From Pterobdella sp. o SKG-2022 (Eukaryota > Annelida > Clitellata > Hirudinida > Piscicolidae): 64,000 nt of DNA. Positions 46,639 through 58,546 of this stretch are shown here, in pieces; the first letter of the stretch is position 1; every line of letters starts with the position of its first letter. Location of the stretch: NCBI GenBank assembly GCA_964035795.1, contig OZ038320.1, positions 25,174,118-25,238,117 on the forward strand. The letters run 5' to 3'. Both the position numbers and the translations under genes were made by a program. The notes under the pieces are model-generated. The model did not search any database. It saw only the letters and a list, made by a program, of their open reading frames with translations, and was not told the DNA's origin.

Positions 46639-47119
46639 GTGATCACAATACTCATGATGTACATTTTTTTAAATATTCCACTATTTGTGTTATTTAAATT
46701 ACTGAAAATTTAGTTTTATATTCTTTAGTTTTTAGCACTAAAAATTTCAAGAGTTCATGAAGTAATTTAAAATTTATTGAAAAATCTTGATGTTTTTTTC
46801 AGTTGAATAAATTTCAAAATAAAATGATGAAATCTTCAATAGTCCTTTCTTCCTCTGAACCTCGTTCTCATATCCAGCTATTGAAGTGAATAAAATTAAA
46901 TACGTTAGCCTGCTAACAATGAGATAACTAAGCACAATAGTTTATAGAACAAAGCACAAAACTTCAATTTACATAAAAATCATTATTAGATTTCAAGTTT
47001 ATCTGGAGGTACCTTATGCTAAATTTTTGTTTCATGCGAGGTTTATGATTAAAATAATTTATCACCAGCATTTAACATTTATTTATTGAGAAAGGAGTTA
47101 TTAGGTTTTAACTGAAAAA
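46639..47119. other. Convergent ubinuclein / COA5 3' interval
   Basis: AT-rich, about 480 bp, with polyadenylation-like AATAAA near 46805 and nothing else recognised. Confidence 0.5.
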
Positions 47120-47420
47120 TTAATTACAAACCAACGATCTTTTGCATTCAAAAAAGCTTTTTCTTAGAGCGTCACACTCAGGCACTTTATTTGCCTTGCT
47201 ACATTCTTTAGCACTCATTCCACTCTGTAAATTTTCAGCCATGTTAATAATTAATGAAAAATCATCTTGAAAAATTGAAAAGTATTTATAAAGTGAAAGC
47301 AATTTTCGATGGCTTTACTTTAACACAATCAGTATTTATAAGACAGTTTTTAAAATCTTCTCTGACGCCATCACATGGTTTCCTATTTTTCAAACTTTCT
47401 TCATCATAATAATTAGGCAT
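47120..47420 (-). CDS. COA5: COA5 / PET191 cytochrome c oxidase assembly factor (two exons)
   Basis: Exons on the minus strand are 47319-47420 (MPNYYDEESLKNRKPCDGVR to INTDCVK) and 47120-47224 (SGMSAKECSKANKVPECDAL to FFECKRSLVCN), joined in phase 0 with consensus sites. Cysteines match the twin Cx9C pattern of PET191/COA5: C...DC in the first exon, and EC, EC and FFECKR in the second. The family acts in the mitochondrial intermembrane space in assembly of complex IV. Predicted length of 68 residues is close to human (74). The start is the conserved MP-Y. The gene is very compact, with an intron of under 100 bp. Confidence 0.93.
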
Positions 47421-47789
47421 ATTGTGTTCTTGCTCTAAAATATCAATTACAAGTATCAAAAATCTAAACTGACATTGTTACATGAAAATATGATTACTTA
47501 TCTTGATTAACTTTTCTAAAAACTAAAAATGCATTGGAAAATTTATTTCTTAGCTAAAACATATACTTTGTTGTAAAAAATTAATTTTTTTTTAATTCCA
47601 AACTCTGTTGATGAAAGTTATTTATGCGAAAGTTTTGATTAATTTTCATTAGAATTAAAAATGAATTATGAGATGTCAGCTTAAATCCGAAATTAAAGTT
47701 GAAAATGTTTTTTGATAAATTAAAAATTTTTATTAAATTTTGTTAATTCGAAATGCCCGATATATACTCTACATAACGTTATAAAGATG

Positions 47790-47925
47790 TTTGATCTTTT
47801 AGCTCATAGCTAATGTCTTAAAGCTAATCGGGCTTTCACTGGTTCGAACCCCTGCGCTGATTTAATGATGATCCTACACAGACCTGTTCTGATCTTTATG
47901 AGGACTGTGTTTATTTCTGATTGAG
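47790..47925 (+). repeat. Possible tRNA-derived SINE head
   Basis: TAGCTCATAGCTAATG (about 47800) resembles a degenerate A box. GGTTCGAACCC (47841-47851) is a perfect B box at tRNA-like spacing, with CTAATCGG between. The stems do not fold as a functional tRNA, and the sequence runs on into unrelated AT-rich DNA. Fits a tRNA-derived SINE or a tRNA pseudogene. Confidence 0.45.
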
Positions 47926-48070
47926 ATATTCATTTTCGGGTTTTTCTTTTCTATTTATATGGGCTTAACTTTGTTTGCATTTTATATTTTGAGCTTTGCC
48001 TAAGTTATTTTTAAGTTATTACCTCTAGTTATTAGAAAGGAAATAATATTGTGACGGTTCATTAAATTGA

Positions 48071-48260
48071 GATAAACTCAATAGCCTAAAATGATAAAAC
48101 ATAAAGGGTTATCAACTAAAAAGCACAAATGCTTTTATAAAAAAAACAATGCTTTTAAAAATTCATATTCTTAGTTTAGATAATGTGATTTCAACTTAGT
48201 TCAGTTAATAAGTCTCAATAGAATAATAATAATATTAGAAGTAATGTTTATTCAAGCTTT
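48071..48260 (+). repeat. Direct repeat copy 1
   Basis: Shares GGTTATCAACTAAAAAGCAC, AAATGCTTTTAT, CATATTCTTAGTTT and a final TATTCAAGCTT with the copy at 49373-49569, with small indels. Noncoding. Confidence 0.85.
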
Positions 48261-49372
48261 TTCAGTAGAAGATTCAAGAAAAGAAAGAAATATTTAAAGT
48301 AGTCTCTTAAAAGGCAAAAAGCCTATAAATGACGGTAGAAAAAAAGTTGAACTAAAAATTATAGAAAAACGTATTTATTAAAGTATTATGGCTTTTTGAA
48401 AAATCAAAAAGATTAGTGCTTCAACCTATAAATCTTTTGCTTTATATACCAATTTAATAATATCGTTTTTTCTACTTTTAGCTTCAAATTTATGTATCGG
48501 AACTTTTGTTGAAATTTAGTGAATACATTTCTCAACAAGTCTTATCAAAATTTAAAATTCAGTTTTATATTTTTATTAACTTTATTCTTAGTGAAGCGGT
48601 ATTTTAGAGATCTAAAATTAAGAGATAGGACTTTTTTGGAGTTGATATCCTGTATAATGAGATGAAAGACGATTTAAATACATTTTATCCTCATAAAACT
48701 GGAATAATTTTTATAATGGTTTCGAAAAAACGGACCTGCAAGGGTTTGAAATGTCCCTCTATCAACATTTCAAGGAGTACAAGTCAAGAAAGACAAATCT
48801 GTTTGAAATTCCCCTGTCTTCCCAAACAAAGAAACCTTCAAAAGCTGTTGCAACACCTTGTTTTCATCAAAATGGGACTTTATATTAAATCATGTTGTCG
48901 TTTTTTTTATTTTTATTTTATTGGAATTTTGAGTTATTGTGTATATTATAAAAATTAAAAACTATGAATTTCTAGCATATAACAAATGTGTCCATGTTTT
49001 TCAAATTTTATTGAGTTATATATTTCTAGTTAATTATTTCAATTAATATTTCATTAGTGATAATTCATAAATTTTTGTATATAGAGAATAATTTTTAATT
49101 ATTGGTGGAAAAGATCAATTATTTTGTAATTAAAAAAGAAAGATGTTACTTGAAAGATGTAATAAAAAAAACATCAAAAAAATCAATTAATCGATATGGA
49201 ACGTTTCTAATGGTCAGAAACAACTTCAAACATAGACATAAACAGCTTCCAAAACCATTAAAAAATATGAGCAAATATTAAATTGAAAAAGTCTATTGAT
49301 ATTTGCGCCAAACATCACCTTCTTACGTCGAAACATGGAATGTTTCATTTCTGCTTCGAGTGTGATAAACTT

Positions 49373-49569
49373 GATAGCCTATAATGATAAAACTCAAAAG
49401 GTTATCAACTAAAAAGCACAAATGCTTTTATAGAAAAAAAAAATGCTTTTAAAAACTCATATTCTTAGTTTTGATAATGTGTAGTTTAACTTAGTTAAAG
49501 CTTTGTTCTTCCGTTATTCAGTTTAAATAGAATTATAACAATATTTTAAATAATGCCTATTCAAGCTTC
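49373..49569 (+). repeat. Direct repeat copy 2
   Basis: Second copy of the 48071-48260 repeat, same orientation, 1.3 kb downstream. No terminal inverted repeats or flanking duplication were noticed. Confidence 0.85.
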
Positions 49570-50293
49570 CACAATATAAAATAAATATAAACTGTTTCAA
49601 TATTTCTATCCGGTAACCTTTTTCAAATGTGCACTTTTTGTAAAAAAAAAATTTTCAAAGTGAATTGAATTTTAATGTTTATGAAATCTCAATGAAGTTG
49701 CAAAGGAAGATCACCTTGAGGTAAATCGAAGCCCTTGGTTTAAGGATGCTATTTCAGGGTTGCTGTTAGTCGAGAGATATCAATTTATATAAAAAAATTC
49801 AAAATTGTGTTTTTAATAATTGAAAAAATGATTTCACCGGTTTGTGATATTAAGGTTGTATGGAACTCGTGAATGATAAATAATTTCCCTTTTAACATAC
49901 ATATACTCATGTATTTTCATCTCAATATCATTTTCTATCCACTTTATCTATCTAAATTTTCCAACTCGTTTTTTTGAATAAAATTTGGTCAAACTAAATG
50001 ATAATTGAAATGATCTTTTTATGTGACGCAACACAATTCGTTTTGTAAGAAACACAGACTGTTAGTGCGTATTTCCATGGTTATGGGTGTACAGAGATCC
50101 TTAAAATGAAAGAAGTTTATATTATTCCAAGCATAAACTTTGAAGTTATATAAATATTTTCAATTCATTTAATTTGACTGTTTTTTATATATTTTTTAAA
50201 TTTTTATTGCCACATTTTTTCATTATCATTATATTCGCTGTCGCATTTTGGAAGATTTTTTCTCAGTCATAAACCTCGTCAGTCCTCAACATT

Positions 50294-50382
50294 ATGATAA
50301 ATTTATTCGGTTTCAATGGAACTTCTATGAGTGGAGCCAAATTTTCGTTTCCAGCAGAAGTGCCTAATCTGGTTGTGGTATG
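50294..50382 (+). CDS. Isolated exon-like open frame (uncertain)
   Basis: An ATG opens a 30-codon frame (MINLFGFNGTSMSGAKFSFP continuing EVPNLVVVW) that ends at a strong splice-donor match TG|GTGAGT. No family is recognised and no partner exon was found, so it may be chance. Listed only because the donor is so good and the peptide is less AT-biased than its surroundings. Confidence 0.2.
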
Positions 50383-53300
50383 GTGAGTTTTGTGGATGGA
50401 AAACAAGAACTCGAGTCATTGATCCTTTCAACTTTATCAAAAATAATTACTAAATTTATTGATATCTTGTGTAAATATATATCTATTTAATCATATATAT
50501 TAAAGTTGAGATCAACGATACTAGTTTGAGTAAAAGTTGATATTTTTAAAAAACATAAAAGTAATCTAATTATTATTCTAAAAGATGTGTTTGGAGATTT
50601 TTTATGTCTTTCCCTTGGTTGTTAAAGCTATTTTTTCATAAGGAAACCACAATTGGGCTTTACCGAGTTGTGGGTCATTGTAGGCTATGTTGTCTAGCCT
50701 TCTTTTTAAATTTCGATCAAAAATACACAACGTATCTAAAATTTTTTTCATTTTAAAGATTATAAAAGTTAAAAATTATTTGAATAAAAATATAAATAAA
50801 AAAGAGGTCTTTTTCCATTATTTTTAACGCGTGTTTGGTCTAAAAAATAAAAATTTTATTTAGAATTTTATCTATTTTGACACCATTTGCTTTTATTGTA
50901 TCAGATGGAATTTATTTAAAATATTGATATAGTCATTGACTTTTATGAACTAACAAATGACTTTTAAAAACAGCAATGCTTATTTAATGAAAAGCCATTG
51001 AAAGGTCGGCATCTTTAAGTTTCGTGATTCATATAAGAAAATTGAATAATATGTTTTAATGAAATCAAAAAAATCATATATTTGAAAGTTTAAAATTGTA
51101 TTAGCTTTTCTCTTCAAAAATTTTCTTGTTTACTGAAGACTCACCTTGTAAGTATATTTAAGTGAAATTTTCGAGAATTCAAACCACTGTGAAAATTTAG
51201 ACAAAATCTATTATACAAGTTATCTCAAAGACTATACCATGACTCAGCTGTTTTGCTGAGGTCACAGCAACTCAAGTAGTTTTTAAGCTTTTAACTCCCA
51301 ATTGAAGAGTTAACTCTCAATCTGAACATATGTTTCATCACATTTGTCATCCATTAAAAAAAACAAAATTTTTTGAAGTATTGAAAGAAAACTTTATAGT
51401 TAATCAGTACGAAAAAATCCAGTTTTCCCGAAACAATAAAAGCTGCTTATATCAATTGTTTAAAAAAAATGAATATCTCAAATCAAGAAGCCAAATTTTA
51501 TAGATATGTAGGGTGTGTTTTTGTTGTTTGAGTCACGCAGTAGAGCATGAAGTCTGCACAAGTTATAAAGATTTCAGAGATTTCAATTGTTTTGATAATT
51601 TTTAAACAAACTTTCAAACTGAACATTGGAGGCGAGCTTATTGGTTTTCAAAGTTACATTTACTAACTTTTTAATGCTTCATAATACAATGTAACAAGCC
51701 TTCTATGGTTCATTTCGTTTGCATATACTTTCATGTTGTTAATGCAAAAAGCTTATTTTAAACCGGCCTATTGCTATTCAACTAATCTTTTCTTTTTGAA
51801 AAATTTTGCGAGCTCTTAACCAGTTTTTCATTAAAATTTAAATTAAATAAAAGTTATAAATTATAAAAAAATATGAATAAAAAAAATTAGTCAAATGAAA
51901 AAAATTTACATATAAGAATAAGTTCTATGGAAATAGATTTTTATTTTCGGGAATTTCAAATATCAAAATTGAAGTTCTTTACACGTTAATTTGAATCAAG
52001 TAAAATTTCTCAAGAATGTCGTTATGCACAAAAAATTATAAATATACTTCTACCAAGTTATACCTGTAGATAACTACAAGACAAGTCTAATTAAACATAC
52101 TTCAGTGAATCATTATGTGGGTGTAAATTAAGATCAATATTTCCATATTTATTAGGGTGTGCTATGAAGATAGGGCATATCTAAAGCACACAATATAATT
52201 GGTGGAAACTATGCTAAAAACTAGTGTAGAAATGAATAGTCATGAGCTGGACTCGTAAAAAGTTACTTCGGATGAAAATCTCAAACTAATCTAGCAACAA
52301 TAAGGTATAAACTTTGTATATATTGTAAGCAAAACAGCAAAAAACTAAATATTTGAATATGTATTTTCCAAATTGATAGGAGTATTAAATAACTTCGCAA
52401 CAAAAACTCATGTACTTATTTAGTTGTGGAATATATGTATTGAACCAAACTGCTCTATACTAAAGTATTTAGCTGTCACATAACTTTTGGTTTTTTGAAT
52501 GAGAATGGATGTATATGCGTTCATATTTATGAGTAAGTGATTGCTATTTAAAGGTTTGATCTATTGACTTGATATATGCAGGAATCATTAAAAGCCTTTG
52601 TTAACTGTTTAGAAATAAATAGTGTATTATAACTAAAATAAAATTATTGATAAAATTTTGTAACTGGTTAAAAACTTGATAAAATTTTTTGAAAAAGTTC
52701 GATTTAAGCTTTTTTCTATTATAAAGTTATTTCAGAGCGGACCCCACATAAAGAAATAATTTAAAAAAAAATTATATTGGTGAATGACAAAGTGAGTTTT
52801 ATTAATAGACTTATTAGTGCTATTTTTCTAAATTTAATTTTTCCAACCATGAATTTCGTTAGAGAAAATATATTGACAAGTATATATTTTCTAAAATAAA
52901 TGACAAAAAAATCAATATAGAAGTTATGGATTCAATTGAATGCTTGTAAACATAACTAATATCTTTCCAGAAAACTTATTGATTAGGTCTACGGTTTATG
53001 AACTTCTACTTAAAACTAGTCTTAAGAGAAATCCCTTCTGATACGTGCATATTAAATACATTTAGTGCACATGCTAGTAGAGTTATAAATTAGGGGTCTT
53101 ATTTCGTTTGTTCTATAATATGTAACAGAAGACTTTTTGATACTTTAAGTTGTTGAACAATAGTCGAAGGTTAATTTTATTAATTTTATTTTTATTTAAT
53201 TATTATTTTTTATTATTGTTAACGTAAATCTTGCTTTAGTAATTATTAGTCTTAGTCGTTGAAAATAGTATTCATTATAATATCATGTAGTTTTTATTTT

Positions 53301-54544
53301 AGGAGATAATTGTTAGTAATTATTAAAAAAATTTATTTTTATGAAACTTTTATTAGCTTGGAGTTAAAATTATAGGACTGAAGCGTTTTGTCCAAAACAG
53401 CATTTAAATGTCTCATATTTTCAAATGTTTTGCTTACAAACTACCATAGATAGAAAGAATCGTTCTACAATATAAGCTATTTTTAATTAGTCTAAATTTA
53501 TATTGAATATATATAAAAGCATCAAAAAAGACTGTTAATAATTTTATTTTTATCTAACATGATCTTGAAACTAGGTATTGATTATTAATACTTGAAATAT
53601 TTTAATGAGGGTCTATCAATATTTACAAGAGAAAGCTATTGAACAGAAACACAATGGCGCGCTCACTTATGAATAAATACAGAATTTAATATTGAGAATT
53701 ATAAATTCTAATTAATGTAAAAATGTTTAAAACTGAATTTCAAAACATTTATAATGCATAAAGGTAAGTTGGAATTATTTCTATTATAATTCACATAGAA
53801 TTTTTGAAAAAGAAGGTTTTGAACTTTTTCAAAGTGAATAGATAGGGTAAAAGTATGTAATAAAGTTAAAACAAGAAAAACAAAGATGGCAAGGTGATGT
53901 ATGAGTGTAAGAGTCTAAAATAGAAAGGAATGGAAAATTATCAAAAACTTTTAAACAAGTCTCTTTTTTTATCTTTATGAAATATGTTGAGTTTCTAATT
54001 TTAAACTTAAGTTTTGCTGCTTTTTTTCACTGGGAATCACTTGAAGAAATAAATTTATCAATGAATTCCTTACAAGTTTCATAGTTTCCTAGAAATATGT
54101 TTTTATCACGCTTATAGTTATATTATTTTGTATACTCATTGTTTAATTATTTATTTAGATAAAGGATCAAATATCGAAATTAATATTAAAATAATTAAGA
54201 AACGTGGGAATTGATAATCCATGAATAATGAGAAAGTATATTTGGTCGATCAAAAAAGAACACGGTTCAAATCGACCTTTTCGGTTTCAAACTTATGAGA
54301 ATGCTTTCCAATCATTAAAAATATTTGACACACAAAAGTTGGTTTCATAAATTAGCAACTACATTATATTAACGTGAATTAAAATGATTTATTCTTTTTT
54401 CTTTGTTTTTCAGAATAAATACCAAGAAAAAATGGCGGTGAATAGCGTTTGATCTAATATTTGAATAAACTCGAAATAATTATGGTTTAACCTCCAAAAA
54501 TGTAATGGTTTTTTGAAAGTCTCAAGACATGTAATAATATCAAA

Positions 54545-57500
54545 ATGTTACCTAGAGTGTTATTTTTTGTATTTACTGCAACAATTCTTATGAACCTACA
54601 ACCTTTCCAATGCCTAAACACTTCAAATACTTCGCAACATGCCGAAAGCCTATTCAAAAATCATAAAAATAATTCATTCAATTTTTTTAATAATTTAAAT
54701 TTACGTAGACAAAGAAATGAATATTTTGCGCCAAATACTATCAAGTACGCTGATAAAAATGTTGCTTCATTTGATGAGGTTGACAACGTACAAAGATTAA
54801 AACGCGCGACAGGAGTTTCTAACAAAAGCAAAAAGAGAAAAAAAACTAATAAAGTATCAAAACTGAAAAAGCGGTCAACAACCTGGAAACTGAATAGGTC
54901 TTCAAGCCTGTCTAGAAGCTTAACAAACACAACTAGTTTCAATAACTCTGAATTGGAGGCCATATCAAAACCTAACAACGTTATAAATATTGATGAGCAA
55001 ACTTGTTGTTATTTCAAAGAAGTCAATAATGACACGGAATGCACAATTTCACCTACTGATATCTACATGCATTCTAGAGTTAATTATATGGTTTACAAAG
55101 AAAAATTGAATCTAATCGAATATACTTTAAATTTTAGCAATTACTCTATCAACCCATTGTTCATTAATTCAAGCATCCATCACCGGCCCAATGTTTGGTC
55201 TAGAGCATCAACAAATTATGGACAAGTTCTTTTGTCTTTAGCTTTTAATTATGGTATTCTATCACTGATGACACTCACTTTCGGAACCAACCGTATACCA
55301 GTAGAACTATCTGATAAACCTCAAGGTTGTTTTGGAAAATTAGATTTTGATGAAAAATTGGCTCTAGTTAGAGGATTGTTATTAAGAGACTTCGGCTCAA
55401 TAGAAGAAGAAATGGAGGCTGAAGAAGATGAAGAAGATATTGAAAAAAAGTACTATTATGAAGGTGCTCGAATATGCCATGAAGTAGTAGAAAATGTAGA
55501 TGGTTATGCACAGTTCACCGATTGTTGTTGTTATCGACATCGTTTTACTAATGAAAAAAAATGTGAAAATGGTTTAAATAATTTCTGGTTAAATTTTTTA
55601 TACTCACTGCTGAACTTCATCAGATATATAATCTTTTTTTTTGGACCTTTGCTTTTTCTTTCAACTCTGGTTGGTTTAACAAGAGATCAATTTCCTTACA
55701 CTGTGAAACTGAGAGACCCTTTATTAAAAACAGTTTACTTGGGTAAATCCGACACTGAAATCCCTGACAACATTCGATACAAGCACTTGCTTGACTTTTC
55801 TCAAAAAAGCACATTTCCTAAAATGAAAGAATCTCTTTCTTTAGCTATGCGAGAATTAGAAGAGCTGAGAAAAGAAGAAAATGACAAAAAAATAGAAAAA
55901 CAATTAAATGAAAACGTTGATAGCGCTAGTAACAAAACCTTCAATTCAGATGATAATCAAATAGAGCTACCGAAATCTATTTTTGGAACCCCAATGAAAG
56001 TAGCTATAAAAGATTATGAACTATTCGTAAATTATAAAAGACTTGTAACCGAAAATGATATTTCAATAGGGTTTTGGAAAACAATAACCCATACAATCTT
56101 TTTTTGTAAACTGAAAAACGTAGGACCGTTTTTGTCATGTTGCCGACAAGATATGTTTAGAACTTTGCCGTCATGTCTGAGATTCTCCTCAAACCCCTTT
56201 CCTTGGTTTAATTTCTGGAGAATCATTGGCCTTATTTTGTTTGCGATTGTTTTGCCATTTCCTTTTTATTTAAGGCTTTTAATTTTTTATTATTTTGAAA
56301 TAGATGAAATCATATCAAGAAAAACTCTAATTTACAACAATGGCTTGAAAGAAAGCTTCGAAAACAGTCTTCTTCATTACTTGTTACCTTCACATCCCTT
56401 ATACATATTTATAGGTATTTTGTATGTTATTTTAGCGGTGTTTTGCATTATCTTTTCTAAACAGTCAGAAGATGGAAAATTAAAAAAAATTGTTATAGCT
56501 TCTTTCAATGATTTGAAATATCTTTCTTGGATTGAAGTTTTAAACCTTCTAGTTTCAAATATTATTTGGCCTTTCAAGAGATTTGGTGTGATTGGTTGTT
56601 TTGTTGTATTTATTTATTGGCCCATTGTAATTCCACTTACTTTGATAGTTTTTATTATTTATTGTCTTCCAACAATGTTTCTTACCGTTAGAATTCTTTT
56701 TTACTCATACAAAGCATTCCATGAAAGAAGAATCAAAAGATCCAAAAAATCATATAGAATTAAGAAAAAACCAGAAAGCAATTTACATTTTTTCAAGATT
56801 GAAAGTCTCATTAAAAGCTTTTGTGGTGGAAATTCTTTTATTTTCAGCAGTGTAGATCTTGATGATTCTGATTCGTATGATTTTGATAGTGAAAAATTCA
56901 AAGACAAAGACACTTATTCAAAAATCAAACTCATGAAACAGACATCCAGAATCTCCGATAATTTGGACTTAGATGAACTTGATAGCATGCACCAATCTCA
57001 AATTAATAAACTTCATTCTAGAAGTCTTTCTTCTACTGTAATCAAGTTTGAGGAAATGAATAAGCCTTTCCAATACTTGGCGCAATTTTTTGCTTCTGTG
57101 ATATGTATACTTATCTTGTATTCCTTTCTCATTATCGTAACCGAGTGCCTTGGGTCGTTAGTAGATATATTAGTTTTCACTTTGATGGGTATAATTGTGA
57201 ATGCCGGAAAATTACTCAAATACATTGCTTTAACCATTATGCTAGTAGTTTATAGTTACGACTCATTCAACAATGTCGAGAAAAAGTACCTTAAACTTAA
57301 CAAAGCGTTATTTACTGAAGTTAAATGCCGTATAAAAGATTTAGATAAAGTTACAAGTTTACCTTCGTACTTACAAGAAAATCGAGCTTTCAAATCCCAA
57401 GAATTAAATGAACAAGCCGAATACGAGTTATGCGATGATGTTTCAGTAAAACCACCTCGCCACTGGTTTGTCAATGATTTAGTTCTATTTGTGGATAACG

Positions 57501-58546
57501 AAGACATGCCACGTATACCTAAAAAGTTGTTTAAAAATGTTTGTGGAATTAAAGTGGCTGGAGTTCCGGGTCCAGTGTATCGTGGTTTGATGCTTGGAAT
57601 GAAGCAATTTTTGAAAATTGTCGTTTTCATTGTTTTTGTTTTCATGGTTGTTCTCACATTTGGGAGTGTATATGAAATGTCGAACACTAATCAGATGTTA
57701 GCAGCTTTAGCTGGAGGTTCTCTTCCTTTCATTTTGAGAACTTTTATGGAACCTGATAAACCCGATATAGAAATGGGCACAGTCAGTTTCAAAAGTAAAC
57801 TTGATGAAGTAATCAAAAACTTTGCTCAGATTTGGCCAATGTTTGATTTTTCGTTTGAGCTATATAAAGAAGAAGAAGAAGAAATGGAAAGTGGTGATGA
57901 AAAAGAAGATGAGAGTCTGAAAAGAAGAGGAAGCATTAAGCCTGCCATTCTTCCTTCCAACAAAAACTTCGATGATGAAAATAATAGCAAAAAAGAGCAA
58001 AATGAAAAAATTCTGCCTATTGTAGTGATGAATGATAACAAAAAACCAATAGATTTCAAAGAAAATGATGAAAATATAACTGGAGGCATAAAATTTTCTA
58101 ATTTAAAAGATATTGATAAGAAGGTCAATGAAAGTTTACCTCAAACAAGAAAAAAAAGTTGTTTAAAAGACACCGCTAAGATAATCATGAAAGATAAAAA
58201 AAGATTATCTGCTCTTAAGATGCCAACTTCTCCACCGCCCAGAATAACTCAATGTCAAACAACAATAGACCAACCGCGCAGTTTTCCTATATTCTACAGT
58301 AACGAAAATATATTTTCAGAGTATGTTTCAGAAGTTGCACCGACCCAAGAAAGGCACGAGGAAGAGACTGTAACGAGAGGTCATAGCCAAGTTGGTCCCA
58401 CCAAATCAAACATGAGCGTTCGAGTGTGCTTTAGTGAGTCGAGTAAAAGTGTTTATGAAGAAGTTGATTTATTAATAATCATACCTGAAAATTTCGAAGA
58501 GACTATCAAACTAAACTCGGAGCCTACTTTCACCAACGCTGTCTGA
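54545..58546 (+). CDS. Unidentified large multi-pass membrane protein, single exon (1333 aa)
   Basis: An unbroken 1333-codon frame. Residues 1-24 look like a signal peptide. A basic region with dibasic RLKRA near 84-88 follows. A probable extracellular domain has cysteines at about 154, 155, 166, 262, 311, 327-329 (CCC) and 340, and several N-X-S/T sites. Hydrophobic segments lie near 354-376, 557-580, 617-637, 676-715 (probably two), 845-905 (two or three) and 1022-1042. The most conserved-looking stretch is around 975-1070 (WFVNDLVLFVDNEDMPRIPK, VAGVPGPVYRGL, AALAGGSLPFILRTF). The C-terminal 230 residues are acidic and basic, likely cytosolic. I vaguely associate this architecture with uncharacterised invertebrate proteins but know no function. 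The start is the first ATG and gives the signal peptide. A 5' noncoding exon is possible. Confidence 0.9.
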   Translation: MLPRVLFFVFTATILMNLQPFQCLNTSNTSQHAESLFKNHKNNSFNFFNNLNLRRQRNEYFAPNTIKYADKNVASFDEVDNVQRLKRATGVSNKSKKRKKTNKVSKLKKRSTTWKLNRSSSLSRSLTNTTSFNNSELEAISKPNNVINIDEQTCCYFKEVNNDTECTISPTDIYMHSRVNYMVYKEKLNLIEYTLNFSNYSINPLFINSSIHHRPNVWSRASTNYGQVLLSLAFNYGILSLMTLTFGTNRIPVELSDKPQGCFGKLDFDEKLALVRGLLLRDFGSIEEEMEAEEDEEDIEKKYYYEGARICHEVVENVDGYAQFTDCCCYRHRFTNEKKCENGLNNFWLNFLYSLLNFIRYIIFFFGPLLFLSTLVGLTRDQFPYTVKLRDPLLKTVYLGKSDTEIPDNIRYKHLLDFSQKSTFPKMKESLSLAMRELEELRKEENDKKIEKQLNENVDSASNKTFNSDDNQIELPKSIFGTPMKVAIKDYELFVNYKRLVTENDISIGFWKTITHTIFFCKLKNVGPFLSCCRQDMFRTLPSCLRFSSNPFPWFNFWRIIGLILFAIVLPFPFYLRLLIFYYFEIDEIISRKTLIYNNGLKESFENSLLHYLLPSHPLYIFIGILYVILAVFCIIFSKQSEDGKLKKIVIASFNDLKYLSWIEVLNLLVSNIIWPFKRFGVIGCFVVFIYWPIVIPLTLIVFIIYCLPTMFLTVRILFYSYKAFHERRIKRSKKSYRIKKKPESNLHFFKIESLIKSFCGGNSFIFSSVDLDDSDSYDFDSEKFKDKDTYSKIKLMKQTSRISDNLDLDELDSMHQSQINKLHSRSLSSTVIKFEEMNKPFQYLAQFFASVICILILYSFLIIVTECLGSLVDILVFTLMGIIVNAGKLLKYIALTIMLVVYSYDSFNNVEKKYLKLNKALFTEVKCRIKDLDKVTSLPSYLQENRAFKSQELNEQAEYELCDDVSVKPPRHWFVNDLVLFVDNEDMPRIPKKLFKNVCGIKVAGVPGPVYRGLMLGMKQFLKIVVFIVFVFMVVLTFGSVYEMSNTNQMLAALAGGSLPFILRTFMEPDKPDIEMGTVSFKSKLDEVIKNFAQIWPMFDFSFELYKEEEEEMESGDEKEDESLKRRGSIKPAILPSNKNFDDENNSKKEQNEKILPIVVMNDNKKPIDFKENDENITGGIKFSNLKDIDKKVNESLPQTRKKSCLKDTAKIIMKDKKRLSALKMPTSPPPRITQCQTTIDQPRSFPIFYSNENIFSEYVSEVAPTQERHEEETVTRGHSQVGPTKSNMSVRVCFSESSKSVYEEVDLLIIIPENFEETIKLNSEPTFTNAV

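Larger units (their letters stand above)
47421..54544. other. Gene-poor 7-kb interval with repeats
   Basis: No gene could be confirmed. It holds a possible tRNA-derived SINE (47790-47925), two direct copies of a roughly 190-bp repeat (48071 and 49373) and one isolated exon-like open frame (50294-50382). The rest is AT-rich sequence in which I see nothing specific. It may include distal regulatory DNA or an upstream noncoding exon of the gene at 54545. Confidence 0.5.

Noticed and set aside
47790..47870. Functional tRNA gene
   Set aside because: The B box is perfect but acceptor and anticodon stems do not pair; a SINE head or pseudogene fits better.
48662..48958. Open frame of 98 codons in the gene-poor region
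   Set aside because: No recognisable domain, no splice context, and composition like chance AT-rich sequence.
54661..58128. Several minus-strand open frames beneath the large membrane protein gene
   Set aside because: All are antisense shadows of the 1333-codon frame.
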